Assembly (NCBI RefSeq): GCF_023898315.1
Contig: NC_064617.1
Coordinates: forward strand, 710,603,202-710,667,201
DNA length: 64,000 bases
Direction of reading: 5' to 3'
Source: Schistocerca nitens
Taxonomy: Eukaryota > Arthropoda > Insecta > Orthoptera > Acrididae
The position numbers and the translations under genes are program-made. The notes beneath the pieces are model-generated. The model was given only the letters and a program-made list of their open reading frames with translations. It was not told where the DNA came from and made no database searches. Numbering within the stretch: the stretch's first letter is position 1; every line of letters starts with the position of its first letter. Below are positions 34,666 to 45,094 of this stretch, piece after piece.

Positions 34666-35186
34666 GTGTATACGAAATGATCATTGTTGCGAAAAAAAAC
34701 TTAAATCTGCTTTTAGAAACAACTTCTTTACTTACAAGCATTCAGACAATAGAGGAAGAAGTAAATAATTTTTTTCCTACTGTTCTTTCTCAGCATGCCT
34801 GTATTACCCTTAAAATGGAACCCACTGCTAGTGAGTCGTGACAAATTTCGTCAGAGTATAAACGTATTTCTTGACTGTTCAATTTAATATTATTCATAAT
34901 TGTTTGACGTGATGCTTAAAACATCTACATATAAAAGACACATTTATGTCCCTTTACGCAATCAGTTCCCTTCGTCCAAGTAACGGTGTACTCTACTGTA
35001 CATCACAAAAAATCACCAATAATAGGTGGTAAATATATCAACTAAGCAATTTCTCCGTCCCGATAGTAGATAATTATTTATACGGGAACGGTAGTTGAGC
35101 GCTGTCGTTTCCTAAAATTAATTTTTTTGTTTTTGTTTTCATCATTATGTATATTAGTATAGATTTAGTAATTCTATGATTCCAGT
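34666..35186. other. No gene recognised
   Basis: AT-rich, no motif. Confidence 0.45.
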
Positions 35187-35560
35187 ATGACTCTTCACTC
35201 TGCAGTGGAGTGTGCGCCGATCTGAAACTTTCTGGCAGATTAAGGCTGTGTTCCAGACTTGGACTCAAACCCAAGACCCTCGCCTTTCGCGGGCAACTGC
35301 TCTACCGACTGAGCTACCCGAGCAAGACTCAAGAACTTCCCTCACAGCTCTGCTTGTGCTACTACCTCATATCCTACATTCCACACTTCACGGAAGTTCT
35401 GCATAGAATCTTGCTGGACTGGCACATCTGAAAGAATGGATACTTTGGAGACGTGGTTTAGCCACCACCTGTCGGATATTTCCAGATTGAATTTTCACTC
35501 TGCGGCGGATTGTGCACTGATCAGAAGCTGTGTAAGTCGCGCTTGGACAGTAGCTGATGT
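35187..35560 (-). repeat. SINE4 copy (tRNA-derived), complex
   Basis: Minus strand: GCTCGGGTAGCTCAGTCGGT (A-box region), CTTGGGTTTGAGTCCAAGTC (B-box region, near 35258-35277), then the body seen at 44715-45094 (TGCAGAATTCC-type and GTGAAAATTCAATCTGG). Sequence at both ends repeats CTCTGC(A/G)G(T/C)GGAGTGTGC in direct order, a known feature of this SINE body. Plus-strand frames here are artefacts. Confidence 0.75.
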
Positions 35561-35962
35561 TGTATGTGGAGTGCATGTCGAGTGCCTGTGTATATATGAA
35601 CCATCCCTTATTTCGTTGTTCAGAATTAAATTTACTTTTTACGTGTAAAACTGTATTGAGCGATGGCAAAGAAAGCCTTTCCTGATTTACTGCAGTAAAA
35701 TAAGATGTGGGATAACACAAATGTGAGATGCCAGAAAAAGGGTATTGGGATTTATATGAAGAACAAAGAGTGCAGTTGCAAGATGAACTGTTAGTGCTTT
35801 ATTAATTGTTACAGCAAAGTAATGAGATACTTGGTGCGAAATTTCGCCTCATCATTTCATGCGGAATTCGAAGGCGGATGGCTCATTTCATTAATGTATT
35901 ACATATTTCTATATACACAGCATGCTTTTTGGGAAAAAGTGTGTATGAACGGATTAAGTTTA
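35561..35962. other. No gene recognised
   Basis: No signature seen between SINE4 and the Tc1-like element. Confidence 0.45.
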
Positions 35963-35964
35963 TA

Positions 35965-37387
35965 CACTCCTGGAAATTGAAATAAGAACACCGTGAATTC
36001 ATTGTCCCAGGAAGGGGAAACTTTATTGACACATTCCTGGGGTCAGATACATCACATGATCACACTGACAGAACCACAGGCACATAGACACAGGCAACAG
36101 AGCATGCACAATGTCGGCACTAGTACAGTGTATATCCACCTTTCGCAGCAATGCAGGCTGCTATTCTCCCATGGAGACGATCGTAGAGATGCTGGATGTA
36201 GTCCTGTGGAACGGCTTGCCATGCCATTTCCACCTGGCGCCTCAGTTGGACCAGCGTTCGTGCTGGACATGCAGACCGCGTGAGACGACGCTTCATCCAG
36301 TCCCAAACATGCTCAATGGGGGACAGATCCGGAGATCTTGCTGGCCAGGGTAGTTGACTTACACCTTCTAGAGCACGTTGGGTGGCACGGGATACATGCG
36401 GACGTGCATTGTCCTGTTGGAACAGCAAGTTCCCTTGCCGGTCTAGGAATGGTAGAACGATGGGTTCGATGACGGTTTGGATGTACCGTGCACTATTCAG
36501 TGTCCCCTCGACGATCACCAGTGGTGTACGGCCAGTGTAGGAGATCGCTCCCCACACCATGATGCCGGGTGTTGGCCCTGTGTGCCTCGGTCGTATGCAG
36601 TCCTGATTGTGGCGCTCACCTGCACGGCGCCAAACACGCATACGACCATCATTGGCACCAAGGCAGAAGCGACTCTCATCGCTGAAGACGACACGTCTCC
36701 ATTCGTCCCTCCATTCACGCCTGTCGCGACACCACTGGAGGCTGGCTGCACGATGTTGGGGCGTGAGCGGAAGACGGCCTAACGGTGTGCGGGACCGTAG
36801 CCCAGCTTCATGGAGACGGTTGCGAATGGTCCTCGCCGATACCCCAGGAGCAACAGTGTCCCTAATTTGCTGGGAAGTGGCGGTGCGGTCCCCTACGGCA
36901 CTGCGTAGGATCCTACGGTCTTGGCGTGCATCCGTGCGTCGCTGCGATCCGGTCCCAGGTCGACGGGCACGTGCACCTTCCGCCGACCACTGGCGACAAC
37001 ATCGATGTACTGTGGAGACCTCACGCCCCACGTGTTGAGCAATTCGGCGGTACGTCCACCCGGCCTCCCGCATGCCCACTATACGCCCTCGCTCAAAGTC
37101 CGTCAACTGCACATACGGTTCACGTCCACGCTGTCGCGGCATGCTACCAGTGTTAAAGACTGCGATGGAGCTCCGTATGCCACGGCAAACTGGCTGACAC
37201 TGACGGCGGCGGTGCACAAATGCTGCGCAGCTAGCGCCATTCGACGGCCAACACAGCGGTTCCTGGTGTGTCCGCTGTGCCGTGCGTGTGATCATTGCTT
37301 GTACAGCCCTCTCGCAGTGTCCGGAGCAAGTATGGTGGGTCTGACACACCGGTGTCAATGTGTTCTTTTTTCCATTTCCAGGAGTGT
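35965..37387 (-). mobile_element. Tc1-like element with intact transposase
   Basis: Ends CACTCCTGGAAATTGAAATA and, in reverse, CACTCCTGGAAATGGAAAAA; TA at 35963-35964 and 37388-37389. It is 1423 bp with one minus-strand gene filling most of it. GC content is far above the flanks. Confidence 0.93.
36120..37142 (-). CDS. Tc1-like transposase, intact ORF
   Basis: A DDE transposase of about 340 residues from the preferred start MPRQRGREPYVQLTDFERG. The open frame extends upstream to 37358, but that extra 72-residue part has no conserved sequence. The N-terminus has a paired-type HTH (RGRIVGMREAGWTYRRIAQHVG) and a second HTH (SARTIRNRLHEAGLRSRTP). Catalytic motifs are VVFSDESRFCLG (Asp), LLFQQDNARPHVS (Asp) and ARSPDLSPIEHVWDWM (Glu). 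I count 32 residues between the second Asp and the Glu, against 34 in canonical Tc1. The GIMVWGAISY box is present and the C-terminus ends IAAKGGYTLY. It excises and inserts its own element at TA. No stop or frameshift was found, so it may have moved recently, and it could still be active. Confidence 0.92.
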   Translation of the reverse strand: MPRQRGREPYVQLTDFERGRIVGMREAGWTYRRIAQHVGREVSTVHRCCRQWSAEGARARRPGTGSQRRTDARQDRRILRSAVGDRTATSQQIRDTVAPGVSARTIRNRLHEAGLRSRTPLGRLPLTPQHRAASLQWCRDRREWRDEWRRVVFSDESRFCLGANDGRMRVWRRAGERHNQDCIRPRHTGPTPGIMVWGAISYTGRTPLVIVEGTLNSARYIQTVIEPIVLPFLDRQGNLLFQQDNARPHVSRATQRALEGVSQLPWPARSPDLSPIEHVWDWMKRRLTRSACPARTLVQLRRQVEMAWQAVPQDYIQHLYDRLHGRIAACIAAKGGYTLY

Positions 37388-37389
37388 AT

Positions 37390-37850
37390 GAACTCAGTAC
37401 CTTTTCCTGCTAATAGAGTGTAATTTTTAATTTCTTGACGCGTTACACGAAGGTGAGCGAAGTTAGTGATCATTCATTCACAAATTTGACACACGTTTAA
37501 GCTCTTGTTCATTGTCCTGGATAAAGTTGCTTGAACCACTAGTATGAAGTCTTTTAGCGTTTTTATCAAACAAAAGCAATCGTAGTATGAATACTGGTAT
37601 TTCTTTTGTAAGAGGTTCCTGTATATTGTCAAGGCTACGTAGCGTCCCACCTGTCTTGCAGTCGAAGAATCCATCTTACATTCATTCTGTGAAATAAATT
37701 TTATATAATGCCATACCATTCCTTATTCTATGGAGTATAAATCCGTAGAACGAAAAAGAAGCAAAGTCGGTTCTTTCTGATTAGAAAGATATGTGCTTCC
37801 ATTCAACACAGCTGCTAGTATTTTGAATTGGAAGTTTGTCCTAAATCCTC
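37390..37850. other. No gene recognised
   Basis: AT-rich with no clear element; a short minus frame at 37474 has no family signature. Confidence 0.45.
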
Positions 37851-37951
37851 TTGTTGTTGTGGTCTTCAGATCCAAGACTGATTTAGTGCAGTTCACCACG
37901 CTACTCTATTCTGTGTAAGACTCTTCGTCTGTGAATAACTACAGAAACCTA

Positions 37952-39158
37952 TCCTGAAGATGCAAAGAACCTGGTACATCTGCCTAATATCGTGTAGGGC
38001 CCCCGCGAGCGTGCAGAAGTGCCGCAGCACGACGTGTCCTAGACTTGTCCAATGTCTGAAGTAGTGCTGGAGGGAATTGACACCATGAATCCTGCATGGC
38101 TGTCCGTAAATCTATAAGAGTACGACGGGGTGGAGATCTCCTCTGAACAGCACATTGCAAGGCATCCCTGATATGTTCAAGAATTTTCACGTTTGGGAGT
38201 TTGGTGGCCAGCGTAAATGTTTAAACTCAGACAAGTGTTCCTGCAGCCACTCTGTAGCAATTCTGGACGTTTGGGCTGTCGCATTGTCCTGCTGGAACTG
38301 CCCACGTCCGTCAGAATGCACAATGGACATGAATGGATGCAGGTGATCAGACAGGATGCTTACGTACGTGTCACCTGTCAGAATCGTATCTAGACGTATC
38401 AGGGGTCCCGTATCACTCCAACTGCACACGCCCCACACCATTACAGAGTCTTTACCAGCTTGAACAGTCCCCTGTTAACATGTAGTGTCCATGGATTCAT
38501 GAGGTTGTCTCCGTCAATCCTCTCGATACAATCTGAAACGAGACTCGTCCGATCAGGCAACATGTTTCCAGTCATCAACAGTCCAATGTCGGTGTTGACA
38601 GGCCCAGGCGAGGCGTACAGCCTTGTGTCGTGGAGTCATCAAGTGTACACCAGTGGGCCTTCGGCTCCGAATGTCCATATCGATGATGTTTCGTTGAATG
38701 GTTCGCACGCTGACACTTGTTGATGGCCCAGCATTGAAATCTGCAGCAATTTGCGGAATGATTGCTCTTCTGTCACACTGAACGATTCTCTTCTGTCGTC
38801 GTTGGATCCGTTCTTGCAGGATCTTTTTCCGTCCGTAGCGGTCTCGGAGATTTGATGTTTTGCCGGATTCCTGATATTCAAGATACACTCGTGAAATGGT
38901 CGTACGGGAAAATCCCCTCTTCATCGCTACCTCGGAGATGCTGTGACCGATCGCTCGTGCGCCGACCTATAACACCACGTTCAAACTCACTTAAATGTTG
39001 ATAACCTGCCATTATAGCAGCAGTGACCGATCTAACAACTGCGCCGGACATTTGTTGTCTTATACAGGCGTTGCTAACTGCAGCGCCGTATTCTGCCTTA
39101 TTACGTATCTCTGTATTTGAATACTCATGTCTATATGAGTTGCTTTGGCGCTTCAGTG
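37952..39158 (-). mobile_element. Tc1-like element inside the antisense LINE
   Basis: The right end reads, in reverse, CACTGAAGCGCCAAAGCAAC, and the left end is mutated (TCCTGAAGATGCAAAGAACC). TA at 37950-37951 and 39159-39160. The LINE sequence resumes directly after each side (CAGAAACC and CAGTTTTCTG). Same family as 53492-54687 in opposite orientation. Confidence 0.87.
37985..39040 (-). pseudogene. Broken Tc1-like transposase
   Basis: Minus-strand blocks: MSGAVVRSVTAAIMAGYQHL near 39000-39050, an HTH with MKRGFSRTTISRVYLEYQES and KILQERIQRRQKRIVQ (38553-38924), VRTIQRNIIDMDIRSRRP, an internal RHKAVRLAWACQHRHW, then MVWGVCSWSDTGPL and the FQQDNATAQTSRI block (38187-38441, where HTS has become QTS), then PNVKILEHIRDALQCAV (37984-38190 frame), in which the ME/IEH catalytic Glu appears as LEH. 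Stops and frameshifts split it into at least three frames. Confidence 0.85.
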
Positions 39159-40899
39159 TACAGTTTTCTGAATCTGCTTACTGTATTCATCTCTTCGTCT
39201 GTCACGAAGACTTTTACCCTCCACAGTTCCCTGCAGCACTAAACTGGTGATCCCTTAATGTCTCAGAACGTGTCCTATCAACTGAGCCCTTCGTTTGGTC
39301 AATTTGTGCCACAAATTTCTTGTCCCCCCAGTTCTATTCAGTACATTCTTATTAGTTACGTGATAGACTAATCTTCAATATTCTTCTATGTCGCCACATT
39401 TTAAAATTCTCTGTTCTCTCCGTCTCTAAAGTCTCTGTCGTCCATGTTTCACTTCCACACATGGCTACACTTCAAATATCTTCAGTAAAGACTTCCAAAT
39501 ACTTAAATCTATATTCGATATTAACAAATTTCGCTTCGTCAGAAGCGTTTTTCTTGACATTGCCTGTCTATGTTTTATATTCTGTTTCCGGTAACAACAG
39601 TTATTTTGCTGCGCAAACGGCAAAACTCGTCTACTACTTTTAATGTCTCATTCGTAATCTTACTTCCGTCAGCATCATCTGATTTAATTTGACTACATCC
39701 CATTATCCTTATTTTGCTTTTGTTGATGCTCATCTTGTGTTTTCCTTTCAAGGCAGTGTCCATTCTGTTCAACTTCTCTTCTCGGTCCTTTTGCTGTCTC
39801 TGGCAGAATAATAATGTTGTCAGCAAACCTCGAAGTTTTTGTTTCTTCTCCCTGAACTTTAACTCAAACTCCAAGTTTTTCTTTGATTTGCTTTACTTAT
39901 TGCATAATATACAGATTGAATAACGTCGGGGATGGGCTACAAGCCTGTGTCAGTTCCTTCTCAAGCACTGCTTTCCTTTCATGCTCCTCGACTCTTATAA
40001 ATGCCGTCTGTGTACTGTAAAAGTTGCAGATAGCCTTTCGCTCGCTGTATTTTACTACTGCTATTTTTAGAATTTCAAAGATAGTATTTCAGTCAACATT
40101 GTGAAAGGCTTTCTCTAAGTCTACGTATGCTATAAACGTAGGTTTGCGTTTCCTTAACCTGTCTTCTAAGATAAGTCGTAGTGTAAATATTGCATTGCGT
40201 ATTCATACATCTTCGGAATACAAACGATGTTTCCCGAGGTCGACTTCTACCAGTTTTTCCATTCTTATGTAAGGAACTCGGGTTAGTATTTCGCAACCAT
40301 GACTTATTAGACTGATTGTTTGGTAATATTCACGTCTGCCAGCACCTGCTGTCTTTGGAATTGGAATTGTTACATTATTCTTGAAGTCTGAGGATATTTC
40401 ACTTGTCTCATACATCTTGTGCTTCAGATGGAACAGATGGAAGAGTTTTGTCACGGCTGGCTCTCCCAAGATTGTCAGTAGGGCCTGGGGCCTTGTTTCT
40501 ACTCAGGTGCTTCAGTATTCTGTCAAGTTAATCTCATAGTATCGTATCTTTCATCTCATCTTCATCTACATCCTCTTCCATTTCTGTAATACTGACTTCA
40601 TCTTCCTTCTGTAGATCTCCTATATAATTCTTCCACATTTCAACTTTCCCCTCTTTCCCTAGGACTGGTTTTCCATCCGAGCTCTTGATTTTCATGCAGC
40701 TGCTACACTTTTCTCCGAAATCCTCTTTAATTTTCCAGTATGCATTATCTACCTTTCCCCTAGTGAAATATGCTTGTAAATCCTTACATTTGTCCCCTGG
40801 CCATTCTCCCGTAGCCGTTTTGCACTTCCTGTCGATCTCATATTTTAGACATTTGTATTCCCTTTCGCCAGCTCCATGGCTGCATTTTTATATTTTATC

Positions 40900-41116
40900 A
40901 AATGTTCAAATGTTAAAAATGTGTGTGAATTCCTGAGGGACCAAACTGCTGAGGTCAACAGTCCCTAGACTTACACGCTACTGAAACTAACTTAATCTAA
41001 CTTCTGCTAAGAGCAACACACACTCACACCCATGCCCGAGGGAGGACTCCATCCTCCGGCGGGAGGGGCCGCGCAATCAGTGACAGGGCGCCTCTTACCG
41101 CACGGCCACTCCGCGC
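40900..41116 (-). repeat. SINE3 copy with 11-bp duplication
   Basis: TATATTTTATC at 40889-40899 and 41117-41127 flanks it exactly. Minus strand: GAGTGGCCGTGCGGTAAGAG (A-box region), B-box region GGATGGAGTCC, then a body with CTAGGGACTGTTGACCTCAG and tail CTCAGGAATTCACACAC. Inserted into the LINE. Confidence 0.9.
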
Positions 41117-41257
41117 TATATTTTATCTTTTCATAAATTAAATTCAGTATCTCCTGTGATATCCAAGGGTTTCTACTAGGCCTTTTATTGTTACCTATTT
41201 GATTCTCTGCTGTGATCACTATTTGGTCTCTCTAAGCGACCAATTCGTCTTCTACTA

Positions 41258-41373
41258 GCCTCGTGATGACTGGGTGTTGTGTGATGTCCTTAGGTTAGTT
41301 AGGTTTAAGTAGTTCTAAGTTCTAGGGGACTGATGACCATAGATGTTAAGTCCCATAGTGCTCAGAGCCAAAA
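41258..41373 (+). repeat. SINE1-body variant without tRNA head
   Basis: TCGTCTTCTACTA flanks both sides (41245-41257 and 41374-41386). The insert begins GCCTCGTGATGACTGGGTGT, then GTGATGTCCTTAGGTTAGTT and the SINE1 body end CTCAGAGCCA. It has no A- or B-box, unlike SINE1 copies at 11116, 22853, 42321 and 46356. Another copy is at 59541. Confidence 0.9.
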
Positions 41374-41830
41374 TCGTCTTCTACTATACTCTTTTCCCTC
41401 CTTCTAGTCGATCGTTGCCTAGTGCTCTCTTTGAAACTCTCAACAATCTCTCGTTATTTCACCTTATCTAGATTCCATCTCCTTTATTTTCTACCTTTTT
41501 GCAATTTTTTCAGCTTTTGCATACAGTTCGTAACCAATTAATTGCGGTCAGAGTCCACATCTGCCAGTGGAAATGTCTGACAGTTTAAAATCTGCTTCCG
41601 AAATCTCTGTCCTACCACTATATAATCAACCTGAAACCTTCGAGTGTACCCAGGTCCCTTCCACGTACATAACCTTCTTTCATGATTCTTAAGCGAAATG
41701 TTGGCGATGATCAAATTATGCTCTTTGTAAAATTGTACCAGCCGGCTTCCTCTTTCATTCCTTTCCCAAAGTCCATGTTCACTCACAATTTTTTCTTCTC
41801 TTCCTTTTTCTACTATCGAATTTCAGTTTT

Positions 41831-42311
41831 GCGAACAGCGAAAGTGTTCAGTAGGTAACGCTCCATAGCTGCATGCCGTTGGATTACAGGAATGTCAAAA
41901 CTGGAATGGGGTATTTCATAAAAGCAATTTTAAGGACAGTAACTAAACTGTAAACATAAATTGTACAGACGTTTTCATTTTGTATATGAAGGACAATGGA
42001 TTACAGGTCTAAAAGTAGGTTGTTGTGTATTGGTGCCTTTGTTGGAGCCGTCGGTTAAATGTTTAGGAGGGAGGTTGCGTGGAAAATACAAGGTTATTTG
42101 ATACTTGATCTTATTTCTGCAGAAAGTATTTGAAGGGATGTACAGTAAGAATATTTTGTTCAGGAATTGGTAAAATCCTTATTCAAATGTCATTGTTTTC
42201 GGGTACTGAAGTTGTGTATTTTGATGTGCTGAATGCGGAATTATGTAACCAGATCAAGCATTAAGATGAGTCACAGGATGTTTTGGTTGTTCTTTTTTCA
42301 GTTAATATTGG
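41831..42311. other. No gene recognised
   Basis: Unassigned intronic sequence. Confidence 0.4.
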
Positions 42312-42320
42312 TCGAAAATA

Positions 42321-42527
42321 CTGGCTCAAATGGTTCAAATGGCTCTGAGCACTATGGGACTTAACATCTCAGGTCATCAGTCCCCTAGAATTTAGAACTA
42401 CTTAAACGTAACTAACCTAAGGACATCAGACACATCCATGCCCGAGGCAGGATTCGAACCTGCGACCGTAGCGGTCGCGCGGTTCCAGACTGAAGCGCCT
42501 AGAACCGCTCGGCCACCAGCGGCCGGC
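42321..42527 (-). repeat. SINE1 copy (tRNA-derived), exact duplication
   Basis: TCGAAAATA at 42312-42320 and 42528-42536. Minus strand: GGTGGCCGAGCGGTTCTAGG, B-box GGTTCGAATCC, body and CATTTGAACC end. Confidence 0.92.
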
Positions 42528-42596
42528 TCGAAAATAATAAAACCTGCTGTGAGTACTACAAAAACAGAAAGAAAAGAAAAATATAACAAAAAATAA

Positions 42597-42685
42597 AAGC
42601 TAGCTCAGTAGTTAGAGTATTCACCCGTGACAGGAAAGGGTCGCAAGTTCGAGTCCCTGTCTGGCACACAGATTTAATCGGCCAG
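42597..42685 (+). repeat. SINE4 head, tRNA-like
   Basis: AGCTAGCTCAGTAGTTAGAG (A-box) and GTTCGAGTCCCTG (B-box), then GGCACACAGATTTAATCGGCC, as in the SINE4 heads. Not a real tRNA: no clean anticodon loop and it merges into SINE body. Confidence 0.75.
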
Positions 42686-42699
42686 GACTTTCCAAATAC

Positions 42700-43030
42700 T
42701 ATGACGTTTGCTAATTCCTGTTATGTGTTCGATATGTAGCATGATACATTACTTTACCATTGCTTTATTGGCTACTGTTGAACGTAAAGACAATATTTAC
42801 TTTTATCTTTGTTGTCGATTTATGTTTGTCTTATTCAAAATACCTCTCCCAGAAGTAAAAATAAAAATATCTTCAGATAGAGGGAAAGGTTAATCACGTA
42901 TGCGGAGAAGAAGGGAGCATCCATAATCGGATGTTCTGGAATTTTTTGCTATTTCTTTCCAGGTAGGAATATGTTTTTTTCTCTACAAATTATTTGAGCC
43001 TAATACTCGGATGGCGCAAGCTGAGCGGTA
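42700..43030. other. Intron sequence next to exon 1
   Basis: Plain AT-rich intron between the SINE4 head and the exon 1 donor. No repeat signature seen. Confidence 0.5.
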
Positions 43031-43035
43031 CTCAC

Positions 43036-43177
43036 CCAGGAGGGTGATGTCCAGCGTGGAGAGGCAGCGGTTGAGCGGCGTCTCCAGCACGTCCATGCCC
43101 ATTTTCTTGGTGCGGTTCATCTTGGTGCTCACGTCAGTCATCACATGCTGCAGGATCATCTTCCGCGTGCTCGGCAT
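43036..43177 (-). CDS. SLC7A-family cationic amino acid transporter, exon 1 with start
   Basis: The coding part is 142 nt (47 codons plus one base) from ATG at 43177-43175, and the mature exon extends to 43187. Upstream TTTGCCTACAG (AG at 43189-43188) is a good acceptor, so this is not the first exon and the transcription start is elsewhere. The donor CTGG/GTGAGT lies at 43036/43035. The sequence MPSTRKMILQHVMTDVST and TKKMGMDVLETPLNRCLSTL then DITLLG is the cytoplasmic N-terminus of the CAT family; (E/T)PLxRCLxTxDITLLG precedes TM1. Phase 1 at its end fits phase 1 of exon 2 exactly. It is GC-rich like exon 2. The upstream Met is the only in-frame ATG after the acceptor. I am confident of the family but not of the exact paralogue (CAT4-like is favoured). 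Confidence 0.92.
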
Positions 43178-43559
43178 CTTGCTTCGCCTGTAGGCAAACA
43201 CGTGTAAAGCACATTTTAGTTTTCACACTTACATGAGGTGTGCAATGCAGTGCCGTCCCACGTCTCTAATTTCTCTTTTCTAGTGAGCTTCAGCTGCTGC
43301 AAAGACCATTAGAAATTTTAAAGGTGAAAAACATCACCTTAGTATATATAATATACCGGGTGATCAAAAAGTCGGTATAAATTTGAAAACTTAATAAGCC
43401 ACGGAATAATGTAGATAGAGAGGTAAAAATTGACACACATGCTTGGAATGACATGGGGTTTTATTAGAACAAAAAAAGTTCACAAAATGTCCGACAGATG
43501 GAGCTGGACAGCAAAACGTCAGTGACTGCGCATGACAATCGTGTATAAAAGGAGCTGTA

Positions 43560-44699
43560 ATGAGAGAGAGAATCAGATGCGCCAGCAGTAGCAGCATGTT
43601 GACGTTACCTGTAAAGGCACTTTTAGTGAAGCTGTATTATCAGAATGGGGAATGTGCTCGTTCAGCGTTACGATCCTATCGCCATAGGAAGGGGATTCGA
43701 ATGGGTAAAGGTCCGTTGACAAATGCAGCTGTGGCGAGAATGATTTCCAAGTTCGAAGCCACGGGTTGTTTAGACGATAGACCCCGTAGTGGCCGACCGA
43801 GCACGAGGCGTAATGCTCCTGAGACAGTTCAGGAAGAAATGGAGACTGTAGCGGGTTCGTCTATGCACGGGGAAGTCAGCGCTCGTGCAGTCGCACGTCG
43901 CACCGGCATTCCATACACTATTGTTTGGTTGGTACTGAGGCGTACCCTCCGATATCCGTACAAAATCCATCGGCATCATGAACTGTTACCTGGCGATTTA
44001 GTGAAGCGGAGGGCATTTGCGGTGTGGGCGTTTCAAAAGATGGCGGAAGATGACGATTGGTTGAGTAACGTGTTGTGGACCGACGAAGCTCATTTCACGC
44101 TCCGAGGGTCTGTCAACGCCCACAACTGTAGAATTTGGGCTACCGAAAATCCTAGAACTGTCGTAGAAACTCCACTGCACGACGAGAAAGTCACGGTATG
44201 GGATGGATTTACCACATCTACCGTTATCGGGCCTTTTTTCTTCGAGGAAATGCGTGATTCTGGTTTTGTAACTGCTACCGTGACGTGTGAGAGGTACGCC
44301 GATATGTTACAGAATCGCATCCTCCCCAGCCTGGCTGATCAACACCTGCTAAAACGTACCATGTTTATGCAGGATGGCGCTCTACCCCATATTGCTAGAC
44401 GCGTGAAAAATCTCTTGCGCGCGTCGTTTGGTGATGATCGTGTGCTCAGCCGCCACTTTCATCACGCTTGGCCTCCCAGGTCTCCAGACCTCAGGCCGTG
44501 CGATTATTGTCTTTGGGGTTACCTGAAGTCGCAAGTGTATCGTGATCGAACGACATCTCTAGGAATGCTGAAAGACAACATCCGACGCCAGTGCCTCACC
44601 ATAACTCCGGACATGCTTTACAGTGCTGTTCACAACATTATTCCTCGACTACAGCTATTGTTGAGGAATGATGGTGGACATATCGAGCATTTCCTGTAA
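43560..44699 (+). CDS. Mariner-like (DUF4817-type) transposase, intact 379-codon ORF
   Basis: The complete frame ends IEHFL-TAA. MLTLPVKALLVKLYYQNGEC at 43596 is the likely start, since the first 12 codons are not family-like. Domains: DUF4817 (residues about 15-85, with FEATGCLDDRPRSGRPST), a second HTH near SARAVARRTGIPYTIVW, and the DDE-type catalytic core: VLWTDEAHF (Asp), FMQDGALPHIAR (Asp), SPDLRPCDYCLWG (Asp). I count 42 residues between the second and third Asp. All three are kept and no stop or frameshift was found. Product: integrase/transposase for its own element, acting in the nucleus at TA sites. It could be active if expressed. Confidence 0.94.
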   Translation: MRERIRCASSSSMLTLPVKALLVKLYYQNGECARSALRSYRHRKGIRMGKGPLTNAAVARMISKFEATGCLDDRPRSGRPSTRRNAPETVQEEMETVAGSSMHGEVSARAVARRTGIPYTIVWLVLRRTLRYPYKIHRHHELLPGDLVKRRAFAVWAFQKMAEDDDWLSNVLWTDEAHFTLRGSVNAHNCRIWATENPRTVVETPLHDEKVTVWDGFTTSTVIGPFFFEEMRDSGFVTATVTCERYADMLQNRILPSLADQHLLKRTMFMQDGALPHIARRVKNLLRASFGDDRVLSRHFHHAWPPRSPDLRPCDYCLWGYLKSQVYRDRTTSLGMLKDNIRRQCLTITPDMLYSAVHNIIPRLQLLLRNDGGHIEHFL

Positions 44700-44714
44700 A
44701 GAACATCATCTTTG

Positions 44715-45094
44715 AAACTTCCTGGCAGATCAAAACTGTGTGCCGGACCGAGACTCGAACTCGGGACCTTTGCCTTTCGTGGGCAAGTGCTCTACCAACT
44801 GAGCTACCCAAGCACGATTCACGCCCCGTCCTCGCAGCTTTACTTCTGCCAGTACATCGTCTCCTACCTTCCAAACTTTACCGAAGCTCTCCTGCGAACC
44901 TTGCAGAACTAACACTCCTGAAAGAAAGGATATTGCGGAGACATTGCTTAGCCACAGACCGGGGGATGTTTCCAGTTGGTAGAGCACTTGCCCGTGAAAG
45001 GCAAAGGTCCCGAGTTCGAGTCTCGGTCCGGCACACAGTTTTGATCTGCCAGGAAATTTCATATCAGCGCACACTCCGCTGCAGAGTGAAAATC
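44715..45094. repeat. SINE4 copy with mirror-image heads, in a mariner 3'-UTR
   Basis: TCATCTTTG at 44706-44714 and 45095-45103. The left part (minus) has tRNA-like GAGTTCGAGTCTCGGTCCGG, and the right part (plus) repeats it: GAGTTCGAGTCTCGGTCCGG at 45011-45030. Thus about 90 bp at each end (44716-44807 and 44974-45060) form inverted repeats of the tRNA head and the adjoining AAACTTCCTGGCAGATC. The middle is SINE4 body. Confidence 0.85.

Larger units (their letters stand above)
37851..41830 (-). mobile_element. Antisense LINE, about 2.4 kb without insertions
   Basis: The element belongs to the family at 58703-61279. Its 3' end is at low coordinates with a (TTG)n tail (37851-37859), then the C-terminal region, the RT (39575-39874: MSINKSKIRIMGCSQIKS; FADNIIIL-like sequence near 39810), motif A near 40090-40130, KILTRVPYIRMEKLVEVDLG at 40240-40300, and the endonuclease tail at 41538-41786 (SEHGLWERNERGSRL, TRRFQVDYIVVGQRFRKQIL). 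It carries a Tc1-like element, a SINE3 copy and a SINE1-body copy. Frames are broken. Confidence 0.85.
14233..43035 (-). other. SLC7A intron between exons 1 and 2 (28.8 kb)
   Basis: Donor GTGAGT at 43035-43030 and acceptor AG at 14234-14233. Joining the exons gives CTCCTGG plus GAGTGGGG, which translates [11 protein letters not shown] exactly as in the CAT family. The intron is filled with at least ten mobile elements on both strands. Confidence 0.9.

Noticed and set aside
36477..37391. Several plus-strand frames up to 156 residues
   Set aside because: They are shadows of the intact minus-strand Tc1 transposase in GC-rich sequence.
42597..42670. Possible tRNA gene
   Set aside because: It has A- and B-boxes but merges into SINE body and lacks a clean cloverleaf; the same head recurs in SINE4 copies.
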